Assembly: GCF_002115785.1 (NCBI RefSeq)
Contig: NZ_JFJY01000001.1
Location: 186,001 to 250,000, forward strand
Direction: 5' to 3'
Source of the DNA: Thalassospira sp. MCCC 1A03138
Lineage (GTDB): Bacteria > Pseudomonadota > Alphaproteobacteria > Rhodospirillales > Thalassospiraceae
DNA length: 64,000 nt
Each line of letters opens with the position of its first letter. The first letter of the stretch is position 1. A program made the translations under genes and the position numbers. Positions 58,055-64,000 of the stretch are shown piece after piece. The notes under the pieces were generated by a model, which saw only the letters and a list, made by a program, of their open reading frames with translations, was not told the origin of the DNA and did not search any database.

Positions 58055-61000
58055 TTGCGTTTGGCCCCTCTTCACATCATCCGCTTTGTGGCGATCGCGC
58101 TAACCTATTTCGTTTTTGGCTATGCCGGGTTGCAGTTCCCCTTCTATGGCAGCAGCGTCACCCTGATCTGGGCGCCATCCGGCATTGCGCTGGGGGCTTT
58201 GATTGCATGGGGATGGCGTTATTTTCCGGCCGTTTTCTTGGGCGCCCTGCTGGTAAACCTGACAACGGCAACCCCGGTTGAAACCGACATTCTGATCGCG
58301 ATTGGCAACACGCTTGCCGCAACCCTTGCCTCGATAATCGTTGTTCGGATGTCCGACCGGTCCCCGCTTTTGACCGCGCGTGGCATTTTCACCCTTATTA
58401 TCGTGGGCGGCATTGGCGGTCCCGCACTTGCCGCTCTTTGTGGCGCAACAAGCCTCAGCCTGACGGCGATTGGCACTTTCGATCAGTTTACCACCATCTG
58501 GCGCGGCTGGTGGCTTGGGGATCTGGTGGGCGCATTGGTGATCGGGCCGCTGGTTTTGCGCCTGATCCATCAAAAATGGCGTTCCCGTAACCTGTCATAT
58601 TACGGCGAACTAGCCTTTGTCTGTGTCGCCACCATCATTGTATCCTCGGCGGTTCAGACCACCCCGCTAATTTCCAAGCCGGAATATCTCTTCATCTTTG
58701 TCTCGCTGCCCTTTGTTCTGTGGGGTGCGGTGCGTTTCGGATTGCTTGGCGCAGCACTGGTCAATGCCCTGATCGTCGTTGATATCGTCGTGTTTGCCGC
58801 ACTGGGTGACAGCACCTTTATCCGCACCACCAACATGAATGTCGGCCTTGAAAACCTATACAGCTATGTGATTGTGGTTTCGGTCGCATCTCTGTTGCTG
58901 GGCGCGGGGATCGAAAAAATCAACGTCGTCACCATGCGCACCCGCGATGGCCGGATTTCAAGTGACATCCACCGTCTGCGCCGTAACCTTGCCCTGATTG
59001 TCGGCCTGACGGGTTTTACGATATCGGGGCTGGCCGCATGGTACACATTCGGCCAGATCGACCATGCCGCCGACGCCCAGACCGAACAGTATCGCCGCGC
59101 CTTCGAAGCCTCCCTTCGCGAAGAACTGGGGCGCGCCACCGATAGCCTGATCGCCGTACGCACCCTGTTTGACGTCCACGGTGATGTGTCATTCCCCACC
59201 TTCAACGCCATGATCGGCCCGTGGGTCGAACGCAGGCCGGGTGTCGGCGCACTGGAATGGGTGCCCTATATCGAAGGCCGCGCGCGGGGCCTGATCGAAG
59301 AAAACGCATCCCTTCGCGGAGTTGAAAATTTTGAAATCCGCAATCTGATTGATGGTGAAATGCAACGTTCCCCGGAACGTAATGAATATTTCCCGGTCTT
59401 TTACGTCTTCCCTCAATCGGGCAATGAAAGCGTCATCGGGTTCGATCTGGCAAGCGAGGAAATCCGCAAGCAGGCCCTCCAAACGGCGATCCGCACAGGT
59501 AACATTACCCTGACCCAACCAATCCATCTGCTTCAATCCGCAACTGCCGAAATCACCGCACTGGCATTTTTAAGCGTTCCGAACCGTCGCAATCCCGGCA
59601 AGGCGCCACTTGGCCTTGCGGTTGGCGTATTGCGTCTGACCAATATGATCACGCGTGCCGCCCGCATCGCCCGTCTGCCATCGGATTTTGAAATACATCT
59701 GGCGGATATGGATGCACCCGATGGTAATCAACTGATCTATTCCAACCGCCGTGCAGACTATTCGATGTCGCATATCATCCAGGAAATAACGGGGGGATAT
59801 AACCCCAAAGTATCGACCTTTACCTTTGGCTTCCGCGACTGGACCATTGTCCTGCACGGGCCCGAAGCCCGCCTGAATGGCCTTTTATACTGGCAGCCAT
59901 GGGCGATCTTTGTGTTTGGCGCCACCATCAGCATCCTTCTGATGATTTATCTGCGGTCGCTGACCCGCACCGAAAAGCGGATTGTCGATCTGGTCTATCA
60001 ACGAACCAGCGAACTTGATAACGCCCGACAGGAAGCCGAAAACGCCATGAATCAGGCGCAGCAGGCCGACCGCGCAAAATCCGAATTCATCGCCCATATG
60101 AGCCACGAATTCAGGTCCCCAATGACCTCGATCCTGGGCTACGCCCAGCTGGCACGCGATGCCATCGATAAAAACGAACCGTCCGAAACCATCCGAAGCT
60201 ATCTTTCGACCATCAATGGTGCCGGACGGCATGTTCTGTCGCTGATCGGTGATGTCCTTGATCTGTCAAAGATCGAAGCGGGCAAACTTGTCCTTGAAGA
60301 AGTCCCGACCGACATCCACGCAATTTGCGAGGAAGTCGTTTCCATGATGATGGTCCCGGCACGCAATCAGGATAACCGCCTGCATCTTGATATCCCGGCC
60401 GACATGCCGCGCTGGGTGATCGGCGATCCGGTCCGCATCAAGCAGGTCCTGACCAATTTGGTTTCCAACGCAATCAAATTCACCAGATCCGGCAGTATCC
60501 ATGTTGTCGTAACCCGGCAGGAAACCGCCAACGGTCGCATGGCGTTCCGCATCTCTGTCCGTGACGAGGGGATCGGCATTCCCGCTGAAAAGGTCCGTTC
60601 GATCTTCGAAGCCTTCACACAGGTCGATACATCAACAACCCGCCGTTTTGGCGGAACCGGCCTTGGCCTTGCGATCTGTCAGAAAATGATCCTGGCGATG
60701 GGCGGCACGATTGACGTCGAAAGCATCGAGGGCAAGGGCAGCACCTTCTGGTTTGACCTCGACCTGCCGCTGACAGACGCGCCGAAACTTGGCAGCGAAG
60801 CCGAAGACGACCGTCATCTCGGCCTCGCCGATCCGGACAAACCGCGCGTCATGGGACGGAAGCTTCTTCTGGTCGAGGATATCCAGATCAACCGTATTCT
60901 CGCCCAGAAACTGCTTGAACAGCAGGGCCATGAAATCGTCACCGCCGCCAATGGGCAGGAAGCCCTTGATCAGTTGCTTGCCCATGATTTTGACGCGGTC

Positions 61001-61267
61001 CTGATGGATGTGCATATGCCCGTCATGGACGGGATCGAAGCCACCCGCCAGATCCGCGAATTTGCCGACCCGGTCAAGGCAACCATACCGGTTCTCGCTC
61101 TGACCGCCGACACGTCAAACGACAATCTGGCCGAATTTCGCGCGGCAGGAATGGATGCCCATTGCACCAAGCCGCTCGATATCAAGGCCATCAATCAGGA
61201 ACTCGCACGCCTTGATTATCGCATGCTGACAGAACGCAAACAGCAACTGACCGGCACTGGGGAATAA
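58055..61267 (+). CDS. Hybrid sensor histidine kinase (MASE1-CHASE-HisKA-HATPase-REC)
   Basis: A 1070-residue sensor. Residues about 1-290 are a MASE1-type multi-helix membrane domain (GLQFPFYGSSVTLIWAPSGI). A periplasmic CHASE domain follows (FEASLREELGRATDSLIAVR, then GALEWVPYIEG) at about 325-560, then a coiled coil, HisKA with His in FIAHMSHEFRSPMT (about 680), HATPase (NLVSNAIKFTRSG, GGTGLGLAICQKM) and a receiver with Asp in VLMDVHMPVMDG (about 985). TTG 58055 with GGAAGGA is the best start; no ATG precedes the domain. The signal is unknown. Confidence 0.9.
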   Translation: MRLAPLHIIRFVAIALTYFVFGYAGLQFPFYGSSVTLIWAPSGIALGALIAWGWRYFPAVFLGALLVNLTTATPVETDILIAIGNTLAATLASIIVVRMSDRSPLLTARGIFTLIIVGGIGGPALAALCGATSLSLTAIGTFDQFTTIWRGWWLGDLVGALVIGPLVLRLIHQKWRSRNLSYYGELAFVCVATIIVSSAVQTTPLISKPEYLFIFVSLPFVLWGAVRFGLLGAALVNALIVVDIVVFAALGDSTFIRTTNMNVGLENLYSYVIVVSVASLLLGAGIEKINVVTMRTRDGRISSDIHRLRRNLALIVGLTGFTISGLAAWYTFGQIDHAADAQTEQYRRAFEASLREELGRATDSLIAVRTLFDVHGDVSFPTFNAMIGPWVERRPGVGALEWVPYIEGRARGLIEENASLRGVENFEIRNLIDGEMQRSPERNEYFPVFYVFPQSGNESVIGFDLASEEIRKQALQTAIRTGNITLTQPIHLLQSATAEITALAFLSVPNRRNPGKAPLGLAVGVLRLTNMITRAARIARLPSDFEIHLADMDAPDGNQLIYSNRRADYSMSHIIQEITGGYNPKVSTFTFGFRDWTIVLHGPEARLNGLLYWQPWAIFVFGATISILLMIYLRSLTRTEKRIVDLVYQRTSELDNARQEAENAMNQAQQADRAKSEFIAHMSHEFRSPMTSILGYAQLARDAIDKNEPSETIRSYLSTINGAGRHVLSLIGDVLDLSKIEAGKLVLEEVPTDIHAICEEVVSMMMVPARNQDNRLHLDIPADMPRWVIGDPVRIKQVLTNLVSNAIKFTRSGSIHVVVTRQETANGRMAFRISVRDEGIGIPAEKVRSIFEAFTQVDTSTTRRFGGTGLGLAICQKMILAMGGTIDVESIEGKGSTFWFDLDLPLTDAPKLGSEAEDDRHLGLADPDKPRVMGRKLLLVEDIQINRILAQKLLEQQGHEIVTAANGQEALDQLLAHDFDAVLMDVHMPVMDGIEATRQIREFADPVKATIPVLALTADTSNDNLAEFRAAGMDAHCTKPLDIKAINQELARLDYRMLTERKQQLTGTGE

Positions 61268-61314
61268 ACCCGGCACCGGTCAGCATGGATACGATATCGC
61301 GCCATCAGGTGTGA

Positions 61315-62133
61315 TCAGCCCCGATACGAAAGCCCGATCATATCCGCCAGATGTTTGGCAACATTGGGGCCCGCGGCCAATATCGGCCCGCCATTTTCAA
61401 GCACGTTGGGCAGATCAAGAAAATCATTGCACCAGCCCCCCGCCTCACGCATCAGGACAATCCCCGCCATGCAATCCCACGGATTGATATGCGGTTCATA
61501 ATAGCCGATCAGACGCCCGGCACTGGCATAGGCCATCATCAACGCGCATGATCCGTTACGGATGAACATGCCTTCCTCGTCCAGCAACTGGCCGATAACC
61601 GGCACGATCGAACTGCTTGGCAGGCGATGCGACATGCCGATCCCCATCACGCCATCGCTAACCCGTTTGGCATTGCTGGCCTTCACCGGTTCGCCATTCA
61701 CACGCGCCCCGTCGCCGATGACCGCACTGAAAAGCTCGTCATTGCACGGATGATAAATCAGGCCAATGACGGCTTCCTTGCCGATCATAAGGGCAACCGA
61801 AATGCACCATGTCGGCATCTGATTGACAAAACACGCCGTGCCATCAATCGGGTCAATCACCCAAAGGCAGTCATTATCGCCCTTCTCGATACCCATTTCT
61901 TCACCCAGGAACCCGTCCTCGGGAAAGGCATCGCCGATCCGGTCACGGATGATCGCCTCGACGTTTTTGTCCGCAATGCTGACCATATCAAGCGCGTTGG
62001 TTTTGGTTTCAATCGCAAGATCGGCGGCGTCGCCTTCATAATATTCCATGGCGCGTTTACCCGCCTCGCGGATCACGTCGCGCGCATGTTCAAACCGTGC
62101 CTCGATATCAATTCCCGAGAATGCTTTTTCCAC
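61315..62133 (-). CDS. Inositol-monophosphatase family enzyme
   Basis: A 272-residue Mg2+-dependent phosphatase. The metal site is visible: LGEEMG, WVIDPIDGTACFVNQMPTW, and NPWDCMAGIVLMREAGG near the C terminus. Family members act on inositol phosphate, 3'-phosphoadenosine phosphates or histidinol phosphate. The start is GTG (62133) with CAGGGAC upstream. It lies 36 bases downstream of an ABC ATPase gene on the same strand, probably one operon, so its substrate may be linked to the imported compound. Confidence 0.87.
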   Translation of the reverse strand: MEKAFSGIDIEARFEHARDVIREAGKRAMEYYEGDAADLAIETKTNALDMVSIADKNVEAIIRDRIGDAFPEDGFLGEEMGIEKGDNDCLWVIDPIDGTACFVNQMPTWCISVALMIGKEAVIGLIYHPCNDELFSAVIGDGARVNGEPVKASNAKRVSDGVMGIGMSHRLPSSSIVPVIGQLLDEEGMFIRNGSCALMMAYASAGRLIGYYEPHINPWDCMAGIVLMREAGGWCNDFLDLPNVLENGGPILAAGPNVAKHLADMIGLSYRG

Positions 62134-62169
62134 TTTGTCCCTGCCTGAAACAGTTTTGTTGTTGATCGA

Positions 62170-63270
62170 TTATTCTGCCGAAACCACGGCCATGCCGCGT
62201 TCGGAAAAGCCGATGGCGACCTCTTCACCGGCGATGATCGGTGTATCGATCCGGTGATCAATCACAAACAGCTCGCCAATCGGGGTTGCCACAGAATACT
62301 GCATCTGACTACCAAGATAGGCTGCATGCGTAATGTGACCTTTTAGCGACGTTTCAATGACATGCACATCGCCCGCAATCACTGCCAATCCGGTCAGTTG
62401 CACCGCATCGGGCCGCACGGCAACCCGGACCGGTCCCTTTGCCTGCCCGCGATGACGCAGATTACATTGCGCGCCCCCGATATCGACGCGGGCGTGATTG
62501 CCATCGATGCTAATGATTTCCCCGTCAACCAGATTGGCATCGCCGATAAAGTCGGCGATAAATTCCGATTGCGGCTGTTCATACAATTCGCGCGGGGTGC
62601 CCTGCTGCGCGATCACCGCCCGGTTCATCACGATGATCCGGTCCGACACGGCCAATGCTTCTTCCTGATCATGGGTCACATAAACCGCGGTCAGGCCAAG
62701 TTTCTGCTGCAAATCGCGGATTTCGGTCCGCACATGACGGCGAAGCTTGGCATCAAGGTTTGATAACGGCTCGTCCAGCAACAGAACTTCGGGCTCCAGC
62801 ACCAGCGCACGCGCCACCGCCACCCTTTGCTGCTGCCCGCCCGAAAGCTCGGACGGCAGGCGACTGCCATAACCGCCCAAGCCCACAAGGTTAAGGCCTT
62901 CCTCGGCCTTTTCCCTGGCTTCGGCCTTGGCAACGCCGGTAACACTCAGCCCATAGGCAACGTTTTCCGCCACCGACATATGCGGAAACAGCGCATAGGA
63001 CTGAAACACCATACTGACATCACGGTCCGTCGCCGGAAGCTGTGTGACGTCCTTGCCGCCAATCAGGATACGGCCGCTTGTCGCATGTTCAAGCCCGGCA
63101 ATCATCCGGAGCGTCGTGGTCTTGCCACAGCCGCTTGGCCCCAAGAGGGTGACAAGCTCGCCCAGATTGATGGTGAAAGATACATTGTCGATCGCGGTAA
63201 CCGCCCCCTGACCATAGGTCTTGGTGACATTGTCGAATACGACCGAACCCGCACGCGTTTTCAGTTTCAT
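62170..63270 (-). CDS. ABC transporter ATPase with TOBE domain
   Basis: A 366-residue ATPase. Walker A is LLGPSGCGKTTTLR, the signature is PSELSGGQQQRVAVARAL, Walker B is VLLLDEPLSNLDAKLR and the H-loop is VYVTHDQEEAL. The C-terminal TOBE part starts near FIGDANLVDGEI. The set resembles importers of iron(III), polyamines or 2-aminoethylphosphonate. It overlaps the stop of the permease by four bases. The binding protein gene must lie outside the window. Confidence 0.92.
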   Translation of the reverse strand: MKLKTRAGSVVFDNVTKTYGQGAVTAIDNVSFTINLGELVTLLGPSGCGKTTTLRMIAGLEHATSGRILIGGKDVTQLPATDRDVSMVFQSYALFPHMSVAENVAYGLSVTGVAKAEAREKAEEGLNLVGLGGYGSRLPSELSGGQQQRVAVARALVLEPEVLLLDEPLSNLDAKLRRHVRTEIRDLQQKLGLTAVYVTHDQEEALAVSDRIIVMNRAVIAQQGTPRELYEQPQSEFIADFIGDANLVDGEIISIDGNHARVDIGGAQCNLRHRGQAKGPVRVAVRPDAVQLTGLAVIAGDVHVIETSLKGHITHAAYLGSQMQYSVATPIGELFVIDHRIDTPIIAGEEVAIGFSERGMAVVSAE

Positions 63271-64000
63271 GAATGCTTCTCTCTCAGATTTCCTGTCGCT
63301 GTCTTGTCCGGTGTTGCCTCAACCCGGTCCTCGCGGCGCAGACGCCGTTGCCCGATCAGGCCGTTCACAACAAGGATCGCGGTCAGCATGACAAGGATCA
63401 GGACACTGCAATAGGCAATCGCAACGCCGTATCGCCCGTTTTCCACAAGCCCGATGATATAGGATGTCGCCATATTATGGTCGGCACTGACCAGGAAGAT
63501 CACCGCACTGACCGACGTGATCGCGCGCACAAAGCTGTAAACCAGTGCCGCAACAATCGCCGGACGCAACAGCGGCAGGATCACACGGCGGAACGTGGTA
63601 AAGCTGTTGGCACCAAGCGTCAGGGACGCTTCATCAAGGCTTTTGTCAAGCTGGCTCATGGCGGCAATCCCGCCGCGCACGCCGACCGGCATGTTGCGGA
63701 AGATAAAGCAGATCACAAGAATCACACCCGTCCCGGTCAATTCGAACGGCGGCACGTTAAACGCCAGAATATAACTGACACCAATCACCGTGCCCGGAAT
63801 GGCAAAGCTTAACATCGTGCCAAATTCAAAGGCACTTTTGCCCCGGAAGTTCTGACGCACCAGCAGATAGGCCGTCGTCAGACCGACCGCTGCGGTCAGG
63901 GGTGCCGCAATCGCTGAGATGTTTAACGTGGTCCAGAAACTGTCCCATGCCGCGCCGGCCCAGACGATGCCATGCTCGCTCCAGCCAACACCGAACGCAT
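63267..64000 (-). CDS. ABC transporter permease, incomplete (iron/phosphonate-type)
   Basis: At least 244 residues of the C-terminal part are present, and the frame runs off the right edge. The first residues seen are AFGVGWSEHGIVWAGAAWDS, followed by FWTTLNISAIAAPLTAAVGL. The EAA loop is MSQLDKSLDEASLTLGANSF, where the ATPase docks, and several membrane helices surround it. The style (long protein, late EAA loop) suits the fused FbpB-type permeases. The stop overlaps the ATPase start. Confidence 0.88.
   Translation of the reverse strand, partial: AFGVGWSEHGIVWAGAAWDSFWTTLNISAIAAPLTAAVGLTTAYLLVRQNFRGKSAFEFGTMLSFAIPGTVIGVSYILAFNVPPFELTGTGVILVICFIFRNMPVGVRGGIAAMSQLDKSLDEASLTLGANSFTTFRRVILPLLRPAIVAALVYSFVRAITSVSAVIFLVSADHNMATSYIIGLVENGRYGVAIAYCSVLILVMLTAILVVNGLIGQRRLRREDRVEATPDKTATGNLREKHS

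Overview
The window looks like chromosomal DNA from a marine alphaproteobacterium of the Rhodospirillales, most likely Thalassospira or a close relative. This is inferred from the fairly GC-rich coding style and from the mix of TRAP and ABC transporters, a class 2 PyrD, an ExoD-like protein and a MASE1-type hybrid kinase. No rRNA or tRNA genes were recognised.

Layout. (1) 1-17.5 kb is mostly ordinary chromosome: the tail of an upstream gene, a periplasmic solute-binding protein, an arylamine N-acetyltransferase, an NmrA-like reductase diverging from a LysR regulator, a D-amino-acid transaminase, an EamA exporter, a flavin-type oxidase, a HAD hydrolase, PyrD with an unusual Lys/Ala/Pro tail, and an HxlR regulator diverging from an Old Yellow Enzyme. 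An AT-richer two-gene SIR2-HerA anti-phage operon (5.7-8.7 kb) is embedded in it. (2) 17.7-20.3 kb holds a Phd-type antitoxin whose ParE toxin is cut off after about 40 codons by an AT-rich RloA/RloB (AbiL-like) defence pair. A decayed 105-bp copy of the 3' end of a nearby holin gene follows. (3) 20.3-20.9 kb is a NUDIX hydrolase behind a TPP riboswitch.

(4) 20.9-48.9 kb is a podovirus-type morphogenesis and lysis cassette. All its phage genes are on the minus strand and their order resembles the late region of T7: portal, scaffold, capsid, tail tube A, tail tube B, internal virion protein, tail fibre, a possible small terminase, large terminase, spanin-like protein, lysin and holin. I see no phage RNA polymerase, replication gene, integrase or lysogeny repressor in it. 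Non-phage cargo sits between the phage transcription units, much of it on the plus strand: a CmlA/FloR-type exporter with its nine-residue leader peptide, a secreted papain-like protease, a Sel1-repeat protein, an L,D-transpeptidase-like pseudoenzyme, a TetR/hydrolase pair, a RES-Xre toxin-antitoxin module, and an AT-rich DUF4365 nuclease with an unknown partner. The cassette may be a decaying prophage or a domesticated particle similar to a gene transfer agent.

(5) 49.9-57.2 kb is a catabolic operon: LacI regulator, DctPQM TRAP transporter, VOC protein, RuBisCO-like protein and a DUF1537 sugar-acid kinase. The last two match the 3-oxo-isoapionate branch of apionate catabolism. (6) 57.3-64 kb has an XRE/S24 regulator, a large MASE1-CHASE hybrid histidine kinase, an inositol-monophosphatase-family enzyme, and an ABC ATPase overlapping a permease that runs off the window.

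A family of short palindromic repeats (12 copies, mostly in inverted pairs like REPINs) lies in intergenic DNA across the window.
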